Shown here: positions 1 through 7,064 of the stretch, one piece after another
How positions within the stretch are numbered: the first letter of the stretch is position 1
How the letters are laid out: each line of letters opens with the position of its first letter
Source: Bacillota bacterium
GTDB taxonomy: Bacteria; Bacillota; Bacilli; Bacillales_B; DSM-18226
DNA: 12,902 nt
Reading direction: 5' to 3'
Assembly: GCA_030705665.1 (NCBI GenBank)
Contig: JAUZQA010000047.1
Span: 1-12,902 of the forward strand
The notes under the pieces: model-generated
Seen by the model: only the letters and a program-made list of their open reading frames with translations
What the model was told of the DNA's origin: nothing
Databases searched by the model: none
Program-made: the position numbers and the translations under genes

Positions 1-2
1 GA

Positions 3-245
3 TTGAATGTTAATATTTTTACCGGGGATATTATCGTTACTGATTTTAGTGACACACCGCCGCTCGGGAATATTCAAACCACTACTTTAAGGAATGCATA
101 TCAAACATGGCAGTCCTCAAATATGGCAAAGAGTTTGAACTGTCATTGTCCACAAGTTGCCTGCTTAGGACCGAACATAGTAGTGAAGAATAGTTATTAT
201 GAAGAAAAGGATTTTACCATTCGGAATTCGAATATTTTAAAGTGA
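3..245 (+). CDS. Hypothetical protein, partial at the left edge
   Basis: The reading frame is open to the left edge, so the TTG at position 3 need not be the true start; about 80 residues are visible. I do not recognise the family. The C-terminal half has a small Cys/His cluster (NCHCPQVAC) followed by a polar stretch ending in NSNILK. There is no clear membrane segment. A strong plus-strand terminator hairpin begins 9 bases after the stop codon, which supports a real transcript ending here. An internal ATG before the Cys cluster (AKSLNCHC region) could be a start for a much shorter protein. Function unknown; coding status is moderately supported by the terminator only. Confidence 0.4.
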   Translation: MNVNIFTGDIIVTDFSDTPPLGNIQTTTLRNAYQTWQSSNMAKSLNCHCPQVACLGPNIVVKNSYYEEKDFTIRNSNILK

Positions 246-253
246 TTTATTCT

Positions 254-290
254 AAAATGGCGGGATAAAACGACCGCCATTTTTAACTTT
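254..290 (+). terminator. Rho-independent terminator after the first reading frame
   Basis: A perfect 10-bp stem (AAAATGGCGG at 254-263 pairing with CCGCCATTTT at 274-283) encloses a 10-base loop and runs into a T-rich tail (TTTTTAACTTTT). It lies just after the stop codon at 243-245. Its stem is almost the same as that of the terminator at 1568-1596. Confidence 0.8.
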
Positions 291-405
291 TATTAAATTT
301 TGTAATTTCCTTTTAAATCAGCCGATTGAAAGTTTACACTTAAATTAACGGGTCAGTTTAGCTTAGTGTAATTATTCACAATTCCATTCCCTTAGACAAA
401 ATGCC

Positions 406-422
406 CCCCCTTAGATAGGGGG
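406..422 (-). terminator. Possible weak hairpin after the VIT transporter gene
   Basis: CCCCCT (406-411) pairs with AGGGGG (417-422) around a 5-base loop, 41 bases beyond the stop codon of the VIT gene on the minus strand. The minus-strand tail holds only a short T run (CATTTTG), so this is a weak candidate terminator. The surrounding bases 284-462 show no gene and no other clear element. The octamer CCCTTAGA is repeated at 389-396 and 408-415. Confidence 0.35.
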
Positions 423-462
423 TAGATGTTTATTTATCGTTTACCACACGAATATTCAACCG

Positions 463-1161
463 TTAGGTGAGAATTCTTGCTAGACCGAATGCAACTGCTG
501 CGGCAAGTCCTCCAGTAATCATAGTTTGAAAAGCACTCTTCATCGGAGAAGTACCTGTAAACCTTCCTTTTACATATCCAAAAATAAGTAATGCAATAAG
601 TGTGACAATTACAGAAGCCATTAATGCTGTTGCAGGTCTATGAAAGATAAAATATGGGAATAAAGGGATTAACCCTCCGACAATATATGAAATAGCAATG
701 GTAATCGCACTATTTCTCGCTCTTGTAGGTTCCGGCTTTTCTAGTCCCAATTCAAATTTCATCATAAAATCCACCCATTTATCAGGGTTCTTTTTCATGG
801 TTTCAGTAATGGATTTGATTTGCTCTTCTTCAAGCCCATATTCCTTGAAAATTTCCGAGACTTCCGCTTCTTCACGTTCTGGTAATTCTATTACTTCGCG
901 CTGCTCACGGGCAAGTTCAGATTGGTAATGTTCCACATCTGTTTTTCCTGCCAAATATCCGCCAAGTCCCATTGCAATTGACCCTGCTGCAATTTCAGCT
1001 CCTCCGGCAGTGAGAATTAATGTAGTTGTATCAACAGCACCGGACAAACCAGCAGCTAATGCGAAAGGTACGGTTAATCCGTCTGACATACCAATTACAA
1101 CATCTCTTATGAAGTCAGATCCCGAAAAATGTTCTTCTGTGTGATGCAGGTGTTGATCCAT
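463..1161 (-). CDS. VIT1/CCC1-family iron/manganese transporter
   Basis: A 232-residue membrane protein of the VIT/CCC1 family, which moves Fe2+ or Mn2+ out of the cytosol (into vacuoles in plants and yeast; across the cell membrane in bacteria). The N-terminal segment FIRDVVIGMSDGLTVPFALAAGL (residues 17-39) is the family hallmark first helix. A second helix pair follows, then a Glu-rich cytosolic region (about 78-142) of the type that binds metal in this family. It ends with three helices (about 148-232), including ISYIVGGLIPLFPY. The length is normal and there is no truncation. The start codon follows GGGGGTG, and the first residues are His-rich (HLHHTEEH). The gene stands alone, with a Fur-box-like repeat and a TATAAT box upstream. 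Iron versus manganese preference cannot be read from the sequence. Confidence 0.9.
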   Translation of the reverse strand: MDQHLHHTEEHFSGSDFIRDVVIGMSDGLTVPFALAAGLSGAVDTTTLILTAGGAEIAAGSIAMGLGGYLAGKTDVEHYQSELAREQREVIELPEREEAEVSEIFKEYGLEEEQIKSITETMKKNPDKWVDFMMKFELGLEKPEPTRARNSAITIAISYIVGGLIPLFPYFIFHRPATALMASVIVTLIALLIFGYVKGRFTGTSPMKSAFQTMITGGLAAAVAFGLARILT

Positions 1162-1242
1162 TTTTTCACCCCCAATTATGTTTAATTTAAATTACCTTAA
1201 ATGATACTTAGTTAATACTTTATCATAGTTTGTGGAAATATG

Positions 1243-1248
1243 ATTATA
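1243..1248 (-). promoter_or_regulatory. Likely -10 box of the VIT transporter gene
   Basis: TATAAT is read on the minus strand about 80 bases upstream of the VIT start codon. The -35 position (about 1265-1271) is only T-rich (TTTTTA), so no good -35 box is present. The box touches the left arm of the large inverted repeat at 1247-1293. That layout would fit a promoter needing an activator or controlled by a repressor. Confidence 0.45.
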
Positions 1249-1297
1249 TCATTCTCAATTAAAATAAAAAAGTACTTTTAATTGAGAATGATAATCA
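1247..1297. promoter_or_regulatory. Large perfect inverted repeat with a Fur-box-like site
   Basis: Two perfect 18-base arms (1247-1264 and 1276-1293) flank an 11-base spacer. The right arm is part of TGAGAATGATAATCA (1283-1297), which matches the Fur 7-1-7 consensus TGATAATNATTATCA at 12 of 14 defined positions. The left arm carries the first half of this site (TGAGAAT on the minus strand) but has a poor second half. It lies next to the -10 box of an iron/manganese transporter gene, so metal-dependent control by a Fur-family protein is a reasonable inference. Confidence 0.6.
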
Positions 1298-1552
1298 AGT
1301 TTAAAATCAATAAATACAAAATTTAAATGCATAAATCTAGATATTTTTTTAATATTAGTTATTATCAATGATATTAACTCTCAACCTAGTTTTTTCGCTA
1401 GTAATCTTGAAACACTGTCACTAGGGGAAATAAGAGTAGCAATCCATTATTTGCTAAATACCAGGGATGAGAATGTTAGGATGCTGTTTGGGACGCTTCC
1501 ATTTTATGCTTGCAGCAACAATCCGGAAGATTTAACGCTGTTGGAGCGATAG
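1295..1552 (+). pseudogene. Orphan plus-strand reading frame without a start codon, probable gene remnant
   Basis: The frame is open from just after a stop codon at 1292-1294 to the TAG at 1550-1552. The last 47 codons (from about 1409) read like a real protein: ETLSLGEIRVAIHYLL, then a charged turn (NTRDENVR), then MLFGTLPFYAC and a polar end NNPEDLTLLER. The earlier codons are AT-rich and look non-coding. No ATG, GTG or TTG with a ribosome binding site precedes the protein-like part. A strong terminator starts 16 bases after the stop. I do not recognise the family. It may be the 3' end of a decayed or rearranged gene, or a gene whose start was lost by frameshift. Confidence 0.35.
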
Positions 1553-1567
1553 TTATAGTAGATTTCT

Positions 1568-1600
1568 AAATGGCGGATAAATATAATCCGCCATTTTAAT
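1568..1600 (+). terminator. Rho-independent terminator after the orphan reading frame
   Basis: A perfect 11-bp stem (AAATGGCGGAT at 1568-1578 with ATCCGCCATTT at 1586-1596) has a 7-base loop and a TTTTAATTATTAT tail on the plus strand. It is nearly the same hairpin as at 254-283. It could also end minus-strand transcripts from the gene at 1675-2085, but the minus-strand tail is not T-rich. Confidence 0.75.
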
Positions 1601-1674
1601 TATTATAAGCACATCAATTATCATTTATTTAAGTCATACAGATTGTGAATCTTTACACTGAACCTGTCCACATG

Positions 1675-2085
1675 CTAGTGATAAATTGAGTGCAGGATGC
1701 GAATATATTGTATGAGAACTACAAAAAATATGCCGATTAAAAAGAAGTAATATGTTTGCAGTTGTGGGCTGATGTGAATAAATAGAATGCCGGCTACGTT
1801 TGCGATTACGGCAAAGAAAAGCGAGATCAGCCCTGTTCTTCTTTTTTGAAGCAAGATCAGAAAGACGATGCAAACGGCCGCTCCAAGGATAAAGATAAGA
1901 CCATATATGTTCATTAGCGCAGGAGTAAAGAATGTGGTCTCAAATTCCTGCTTTTTAAAAACTAAATATCTGGCAACACCCATTTTTTTCGTTGAAAAAT
2001 CTTCAAGAACCATTGCCAAAATAATACCGGAAAATTGAACAATCAAGGTTAGTATAAAAATAAAAAGATTCTTCATATTTTTCAT
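1675..2085 (-). CDS. Small four-helix membrane protein, function unknown
   Basis: This 136-residue hydrophobic protein has about four membrane helices: roughly residues 4-25, 52-79, 84-105 and 110-130. The loop after the first helix is charged (EDFSTKKMGVARYLVFKKQEFE), and a short basic loop (QKRRTG) separates helices 2 and 3. I do not recognise the family. I chose the ATG at 2085 because AGGAG lies 10 bases upstream (2096-2100). The ATG at 2094, which would add three residues, leaves only one base after AGGAG. The gene follows the triple-rhodanese gene on the same strand, but a terminator hairpin lies between them, so it is only loosely tied to the main cluster. There is no sign of truncation. 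Confidence 0.7.
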   Translation of the reverse strand: MKNMKNLFIFILTLIVQFSGIILAMVLEDFSTKKMGVARYLVFKKQEFETTFFTPALMNIYGLIFILGAAVCIVFLILLQKRRTGLISLFFAVIANVAGILFIHISPQLQTYYFFLIGIFFVVLIQYIRILHSIYH

Positions 2086-2109
2086 CGCTATCATTCTCCT
2101 ATATCAGAA

Positions 2110-2145
2110 GAAAAAGACAATACCAATAGTTGGATTGTCTTTTTC
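2110..2145 (-). terminator. Terminator hairpin after the triple-rhodanese gene
   Basis: A 12-bp perfect stem (2110-2121 with 2134-2145, GAAAAAGACAAT/ATTGTCTTTTTC) is extended inside by CCAA/TTGG (2123-2126 with 2130-2133) after one bulged base. On the minus strand it ends in TTTTTCTTCT. It starts 10 bases after the sulfurtransferase stop codon, closing the main cluster, and can work in both directions. Confidence 0.75.
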
Positions 2146-2155
2146 ACTTTATTTG

Positions 2156-3526
2156 CTATTTTTTCGGTACGCCTGTTTCAATCGGATTTGCAGGATTCAT
2201 ACTCCATTCATTCCATCCACCGTCGTACTCTGCAATATGTTTTAAGCCCATTACGTCAGCGTAGAACAGCACTTCTGATGCTCTCCATCCAGTTCCACAA
2301 TAGAAGGTAAGCTGTTTATTAGGATCAATTCCGCTTTTTTTCCACATTGCTAAAATTTCATTAGCGTTGCGCATTGTATTATCGATGTTTCTAAAATCCT
2401 CAAGATGGTTGGCATCAGAACCGGCATGTCCCCAAATGGAACCAGCAGGACGCCCTTTTGGTTTAATATAATCGTAGCCGGATGTTTTGCCGATAAACTC
2501 ATTCCAGCTTCGAATATCAACAAGATAGCTGTTTTTCTGATTGTCTGCAAGGATTTTCTTCGCTTCTGGCATATCAACAATAAAGTTCGGATTTGCCGGA
2601 ACTGTTGTACCAAATGAAGCAACTGCCTGCTTGGAATTTACTTTTGTCTCGATCTGATAACCTGCGTTTTTCCAAGAAGCAAATCCTCCGTTTAATACTC
2701 TAACATCATTCACGCCCATATATTTCAAGATCACTGCTACACGGAATGACGCCATTGAATCACTGCCATATAATACAACCGTTGTATCTTTTGTGATTCC
2801 GTTCTTTAATGCGAATTTTTCAAGTTCAGGATCCTTAAGACGGTTCCAGACAGGCCCTTCCTCTACTTCATCCGTATCAATATGAACTGCTCCTGGAATA
2901 TGCCCGGCTTTATAATCCTTTGCTTCAGTGCCCCAGCTGGCTTCAAAAATCTTATAAGGTTTTCCACTATTATTATTTTTAATGATGTCATTAACAGCTG
3001 ATGGAGGTACAAGCATTTTATAATTTGGATAACTTTCCATTGGCAAATCTTTATTTGCTGCCCATGCTTTAACATCATATTTATAAATTTGATTGAAACC
3101 CTGTTTGCTTAATAATGATGCAACATTGTTTGCGTCTTTTCCATTTGCATCGTAAAGAACGATGTTTTTATTGGTTGTAATTCCCTTGCTTTTCAGCAGA
3201 CTTTTTAATTTTTCATCTTTTTTATCATCTGATACATTCAGCCAATTAGCTGAAAAGTCCACGGCACCTTTAATATGTCCGCCTCTTTTGACTCCATCCA
3301 GGGGCCAGCCGTTAAAAGCATCATTTGATCTAGTATCAACGACTAACCAGTCTTTTTTTTCAAGATCCGTTTTCAGGTCCTCTGTCGAAATGGTATGAAC
3401 TGCTGAGGTGGTACTCTTTTTTTCTGTTTTTTCACTGTTGTTTTCTTTTGTGCTATTAGAACATGCAGCCATGATAAAAATGCTACTTAACAAAAGAAAT
3501 AACAGCGCGAATCCACGATTCCTCAT
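2156..3526 (-). CDS. Exported triple-rhodanese sulfurtransferase lipoprotein (YnjE-like)
   Basis: A 456-residue lipoprotein, with signal peptide FALLFLLLSSIFIMAAC giving lipid-modified Cys22, so it sits outside the membrane. Three rhodanese domains follow, at about residues 45-165, 175-300 and 320-450. The catalytic loop of the third is intact (FYCGTGWRAS, Cys410). The matching loops of the first (LYDANGKD) and second (LYGSDSMAS) lack the Cys, so only domain 3 should carry a persulfide. E. coli YnjE has the same three-domain layout with the active Cys in the last domain. I chose the ATG at 3526 because AGGGGG lies 9 bases upstream; the ATG at 3550 has no ribosome binding site. It is the last gene of the cluster and is separated from the phosphatidyltransferase gene by 197 bases. 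The likely role is moving sulfane sulfur, or possibly selenium, at the cell surface; the acceptor is unknown. Confidence 0.9.
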   Translation of the reverse strand: MRNRGFALLFLLLSSIFIMAACSNSTKENNSEKTEKKSTTSAVHTISTEDLKTDLEKKDWLVVDTRSNDAFNGWPLDGVKRGGHIKGAVDFSANWLNVSDDKKDEKLKSLLKSKGITTNKNIVLYDANGKDANNVASLLSKQGFNQIYKYDVKAWAANKDLPMESYPNYKMLVPPSAVNDIIKNNNSGKPYKIFEASWGTEAKDYKAGHIPGAVHIDTDEVEEGPVWNRLKDPELEKFALKNGITKDTTVVLYGSDSMASFRVAVILKYMGVNDVRVLNGGFASWKNAGYQIETKVNSKQAVASFGTTVPANPNFIVDMPEAKKILADNQKNSYLVDIRSWNEFIGKTSGYDYIKPKGRPAGSIWGHAGSDANHLEDFRNIDNTMRNANEILAMWKKSGIDPNKQLTFYCGTGWRASEVLFYADVMGLKHIAEYDGGWNEWSMNPANPIETGVPKK

Positions 3527-3605
3527 TCGTTTTTTCCCCCTATAATACATTCAAAGTTGTTGGTTGTGTCTGGTTTTATATGCAATTAAAAACAGCAACA
3601 TTACT

Positions 3606-3611
3606 ATTATA
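3606..3611 (-). promoter_or_regulatory. Possible -10 box for the sulfurtransferase gene
   Basis: TATAAT is read on the minus strand about 80 bases upstream of the chosen start, in the 197-base gap before the sulfurtransferase gene. No clear -35 box lies at the usual distance; TTGAAT occurs 22 bases further up, which is too far. No terminator is visible in the gap, so read-through from the operon is also possible. Confidence 0.25.
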
Positions 3612-3723
3612 GAAAAATAAAATTTTAAAACCTATTCAATTTATTGATAGATAAGATGATTTGAAATCTATATTTTAGATGATAGAAGTTATGGGAAAAA
3701 GTTAAAATCATGGCTTTTATCCG

Positions 3724-4317
3724 CTATTTTCTTAAAATACGATAAGCTTCCATTAACCGCTGTATTCCAGTCAAAATTTCAATAATCAAAAAGACGATCG
3801 TCCAAAAGGCCAAATGAGTTTGAAATAAAACCATTAAGGAAAATAATATAAATCCCTCTGTTCTTTCCGCGATACCGGGCTGATAATAAAAAGATTTATA
3901 GCTTTCCTTTTCTGATAATGCTCCTACAGTCAAAAATACAGTCATTGTAAAAATAATCGAAAGTGCCAAGAATAGAAATAACAGTAGAATATTTGGCTCT
4001 TGGTGCCGAAAAGCCAGTGAAACTAAGATCCCTGCTTCAACAATGCGATCAAAGGTTACATCTAAAACAGTGCCCCATGCTGACGATGATTTGCTCTGTC
4101 TAGCCATACTGCCATCAACTGCATCGAGAAACCCAGACAGCCAAAGAATGGCTACACCAATTATGGGTTGGCCAAGATAAACCACAACACTTGCGAGTAT
4201 CCCAACAATAAATGCCAGGACCGTTACATGGTTAGCTTTTAACCCTATCTGTAAAAAGATTAGTGCTGTTTTCGAAATAAGCGGTTGAACTTTGCTGCGT
4301 CCATGGGTATCAAGCAT
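3724..4317 (-). CDS. CDP-alcohol phosphatidyltransferase family membrane protein (YnjF-like)
   Basis: This 197-residue membrane enzyme joins an alcohol to a CDP-activated lipid headgroup. The family motif D-x2-D-G-x2-A-R-x8-G-x3-D-x3-D is complete: Asp65, Asp68, Gly69, Ala72, Arg73, Gly82, Asp86 and Asp90, with the four Asp residues expected to bind two divalent metals. About five to six membrane helices surround it. The start codon has AGGGGAAAG upstream. It lies 44 bases after the ABC ATPase gene on the same strand, as ynjF lies near the ynjBCD transporter genes in E. coli. The alcohol substrate cannot be named from the sequence. Why a lipid headgroup enzyme accompanies this transporter is unknown. 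Confidence 0.9.
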   Translation of the reverse strand: MLDTHGRSKVQPLISKTALIFLQIGLKANHVTVLAFIVGILASVVVYLGQPIIGVAILWLSGFLDAVDGSMARQSKSSSAWGTVLDVTFDRIVEAGILVSLAFRHQEPNILLLFLFLALSIIFTMTVFLTVGALSEKESYKSFYYQPGIAERTEGFILFSLMVLFQTHLAFWTIVFLIIEILTGIQRLMEAYRILRK

Positions 4318-4361
4318 TTTTCTTTCCCCTTTAAATCAATATTTAACCTCAGTTACTTTCC

Positions 4362-5357
4362 TTATTCATGATACCAATTGATTTGATCAAAAGGTATTTT
4401 AACCGTAACCACTCTATTTAATTTAGGCGCTTTGCCACTTTCCAGTATCCTAGCTTCTACTAAACAATTCTGTGATTTAATGATCAAAGATAAGCCATCT
4501 TTTCCTGGTAGGATTTTGGTTACAACACCGGTTATATAGCCAGCCATTTTGTTTTCAACCAAGCTTTCTTCAGTTGAATGGATAATTTGTAAACGAAAGG
4601 GAGAAATCCAGCCTCTTTCCTTTGTTTGCTGTAAGTCATACTGAAACCACTTTTGCCATTGATCTCTTGAGAATCGATTGGGTAAGGATAAAAAAGAGGC
4701 CACAATCTCAGATGACGGATTTTGAAAAAGCTCTTGCGGTTTTCCAACCTGCTTCAAGCTTCCTTCTATCATAATTCCGATCCGATCGGCAACAGAAAAC
4801 GCTTCTTCTAAAAAATGAGTTACCCAAAGAATGGAAAAACCCATTTTACGTTGAAATTGATACAACCATTCTATCAATTCCATTCGAAGTGAAGGATCTA
4901 ACGAAGCAAAAGGTTCATCTAAAAGAAGTAAGTTAGGCTTTAAAATTAATGTTCTTCCTAGAGAAACCCTTTGCTGCTGCCCCCCAGAAAGCTGATGGGG
5001 AAGTCGGTCTTCCAGGCCATCAAGCTTAAGTATTTTAATAAAATGGTGTGCCTGTTTTTCCCTATCCTCCCTCGGAATTCCTTGGATGCGCAAACTAAAT
5101 GCAATATTATCAATCACAGTCATATGCGGGAATAACCGTGGCTCCTGAAAAACAAGCCCGACCTTAGCGCTTCCTTTAATCCAGCTGATTTTCCCTGACG
5201 TAATCGGCAGGAGATCGGCAATTCCTTTTAGAAGCGTAGTTTTTCCGCTTCCGGAGGGACCCATTAAAACAAAAATCTCTCCGGGGCGGATATCTAAATC
5301 TAAACGACTGATGATATTCTCCTGGTTATAACGAATGCTTATTTGTTCTAGAAGCAT
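4362..5357 (-). CDS. ABC transporter ATPase with C-terminal TOBE-like extension (YnjD-like)
   Basis: A 331-residue cytosolic ATPase that drives the importer encoded upstream. All nucleotide-binding motifs are present: Walker A GPSGSGKTT (33-41), Q-loop in VFQEPR, signature LSGGQQQR (123-130), Walker B LLLLDEP (143-149) and switch His181. The region from about 225 to 331 is extra compared with E. coli YnjD, which is about 217 residues by recall. Its part GYITGVVTKILPGKDG and the following beta-rich stretch resemble a TOBE/MOP-type domain, as found in molybdate and related ATPases. I chose the ATG at 5357, one base after the permease stop and with AGAGGGG upstream, over the upstream in-frame start at 5375. 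The substrate is not shown by the ATPase. Confidence 0.93.
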   Translation of the reverse strand: MLLEQISIRYNQENIISRLDLDIRPGEIFVLMGPSGSGKTTLLKGIADLLPITSGKISWIKGSAKVGLVFQEPRLFPHMTVIDNIAFSLRIQGIPREDREKQAHHFIKILKLDGLEDRLPHQLSGGQQQRVSLGRTLILKPNLLLLDEPFASLDPSLRMELIEWLYQFQRKMGFSILWVTHFLEEAFSVADRIGIMIEGSLKQVGKPQELFQNPSSEIVASFLSLPNRFSRDQWQKWFQYDLQQTKERGWISPFRLQIIHSTEESLVENKMAGYITGVVTKILPGKDGLSLIIKSQNCLVEARILESGKAPKLNRVVTVKIPFDQINWYHE

Positions 5358-5358
5358 G

Positions 5359-6171
5359 TTACCCCTCTTTTCCAACGTTGAAGCGTTTTTTGGAATGGAC
5401 TTTTATCAAGATTAGATAAAGGATTATCAAGCAAAAAACAGGCAGAGAGAACCAAATACTATAGGCTGAAACTAGAGAAGAATCTCCACTGCTTGCAAAT
5501 GGAAAAATCACCAGAGGCAGTGTTAATAGTGTGCCTCCGCTCATGATCCAAGTTGGCAAATACTGGCTTAGTGAAATGATGAGGACTAATAGACTGCCAA
5601 GCATCAGAGACGGATACAAAAGGGGAAATTCAATTTGCCAGAAAGTCTGCCATTTATTTGCCCCTAGGATTCTCGATGCTTCTTGAAGTTCATTTCCGAT
5701 TAATTTAAATTGAAACCATACAGTAGCAAGAAAGTATGGAAAAGTGACAAACAAATGGCCAAGTGCCACACTCAAATAAAGATTCAAAAATTCCAATCTT
5801 ATGGCCATGTCATGAATCCCCATAACAGAAACGGTATATGGAATAAATAAAGGTGAAAGCAGAACAACAAATATTCCTTTTTTTCCTCTAAATTCAGTTT
5901 GCGCTAACACTTTCGCAGCGGGTACACCAAATAATAGGTTTCCGATTAATGTTAGTGTTGCCACAATTATGCTATTTTTTAATGCCTCAACTCCCATTCC
6001 GGAAGGAGAGAAAAGATATTCCCATGATTCCAAGCTCCATTTTTTCGGAATTAATTGTGGCCAGGGCCACTGCTTCGTGAAGCTCCATAAAAGCAGCGGG
6101 ATAAGAGGCAGGACGATAAATAGAACTAGTAAAAGAACCAATATTGGACTTAAAATATTGTATTTTTTCAC
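5359..6171 (-). CDS. ABC transporter permease, second subunit
   Basis: A 270-residue inner-membrane permease with about six helices, of the type found in thiamine, iron(III), sulfate and YnjC-type importers. The ATPase-coupling loop lies at about ELQEASRILGANKWQTFWQIEFP (residues 164-186), with the EA-x3-G core intact. I chose the GTG at 6171: it forms a GTGA overlap with the stop of the first permease and has GGGAG 9 bases upstream. A TTG at 6174 is a possible alternative. E. coli YnjC is a single fused protein of about 511 residues by recall; here the two halves are separate genes. It should pair with the first permease to form the membrane channel. Confidence 0.9.
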   Translation of the reverse strand: MKKYNILSPILVLLLVLFIVLPLIPLLLWSFTKQWPWPQLIPKKWSLESWEYLFSPSGMGVEALKNSIIVATLTLIGNLLFGVPAAKVLAQTEFRGKKGIFVVLLSPLFIPYTVSVMGIHDMAIRLEFLNLYLSVALGHLFVTFPYFLATVWFQFKLIGNELQEASRILGANKWQTFWQIEFPLLYPSLMLGSLLVLIISLSQYLPTWIMSGGTLLTLPLVIFPFASSGDSSLVSAYSIWFSLPVFCLIILYLILIKVHSKKRFNVGKEG

Positions 6172-7064
6172 CAAACTCTTCTCCCTCGGTTATACCATTT
6201 TACTTGTAAATATATTAATAGGGCACCAACTAAGAATGAAATAACGGCAAGCGCCAAATTCATTGCAATGGCAACTGGCTGTCTGTCGAGCCCAAACTGA
6301 GTATATTCTTGCCATGCCAAAACAGGAACAGAACCTAGGGCGGTCCTTCCCATTATAGCCGGAATTTCGTATGCACCAAGAGCAAAAGCAAAAATGACCC
6401 ACATCCCTCCAACCCATAAAGGCATAAGGATCGGCAAGATGACCAAAAGGATGGTTTGCTTAAAGGAGGCTCCCAATGATTTCGATGTTTCATCCCATTC
6501 CAATAAAAGTTTACTGGCAAATGGAAAAATAAGCATGATGATAAAAGGCACCTCTTTCCACATATAGGCTAAAAGAATTCCGATACTCCAATTATCATTA
6601 ACCAGTATAGGGAATTTTTCAAATGAGTGAATCAAGCCAAGATGATAAGCTATTCGGGCATACCAGCCACTTTGCATCAAAACCTGCATAAGGAGATAGG
6701 CAGCTAATAAATGAGGAATCCCCATTGGCAGTTGAAATAACACCGTCAGCCATTTCCATTTATAGGATCTGGCTGCCAAATACACAGCAACAAAGAGTCC
6801 AATCGTCCCTGAAACTATTGCAGTAACTGCTGCAATCCCCGTTGTAATCCCTAGGGAATGAATAAATGTTATATTAATAAGCTCCTTGTATGCCGATAGT
6901 GAGCTCTTGTTCTCAAAATTGGTTGTGTCGTTGCTTAAACTAATATAAATAGATTGCAGTGTGCCTCCGATAAAAAAGAACAGCATAAACAAAAGGGCTG
7001 GGAGAAGACCCAACAGCCCTTTATATTTATATATGGAATGGGACTTTTTATTGATTCGCAACAT
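6168..7064 (-). CDS. ABC transporter permease, first subunit
   Basis: A 298-residue inner-membrane permease with about six helices. The coupling loop is at EWDETSKSLGASFKQTILLVILP, with the E-T-x3-LGAS core typical of importer permeases. I chose the ATG at 7064 (protein starting MLRINKKSHSIYKYK), just before the first helix, with GGATGGA upstream and a 17-base overlap with the binding-protein gene. The longer frame from 7169 would add 35 residues that only mirror the end of that gene. It overlaps the second permease gene by four bases. It is expected to form the channel with that subunit. Confidence 0.9.
   Translation of the reverse strand: MLRINKKSHSIYKYKGLLGLLPALLFMLFFFIGGTLQSIYISLSNDTTNFENKSSLSAYKELINITFIHSLGITTGIAAVTAIVSGTIGLFVAVYLAARSYKWKWLTVLFQLPMGIPHLLAAYLLMQVLMQSGWYARIAYHLGLIHSFEKFPILVNDNWSIGILLAYMWKEVPFIIMLIFPFASKLLLEWDETSKSLGASFKQTILLVILPILMPLWVGGMWVIFAFALGAYEIPAIMGRTALGSVPVLAWQEYTQFGLDRQPVAIAMNLALAVISFLVGALLIYLQVKWYNRGRRVW

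Larger units (their letters stand above)
1162..1674. other. 513-base interval between the VIT gene and the small membrane protein gene
   Basis: This interval holds the VIT promoter with its inverted repeat (1243-1297), a plus-strand open frame without a start codon (1295-1552) and a plus-strand terminator (1568-1600). I see no tRNA, rRNA or transposon ends. Bases 1601-1674 are the downstream side of the small membrane protein gene and show nothing clear. Confidence 0.6.

Noticed and set aside
1634..1873. 79-residue minus-strand frame overlapping the small membrane protein gene
   Set aside because: It is a shadow frame: no ribosome binding site, odd composition, and the other frame gives clean membrane helices.
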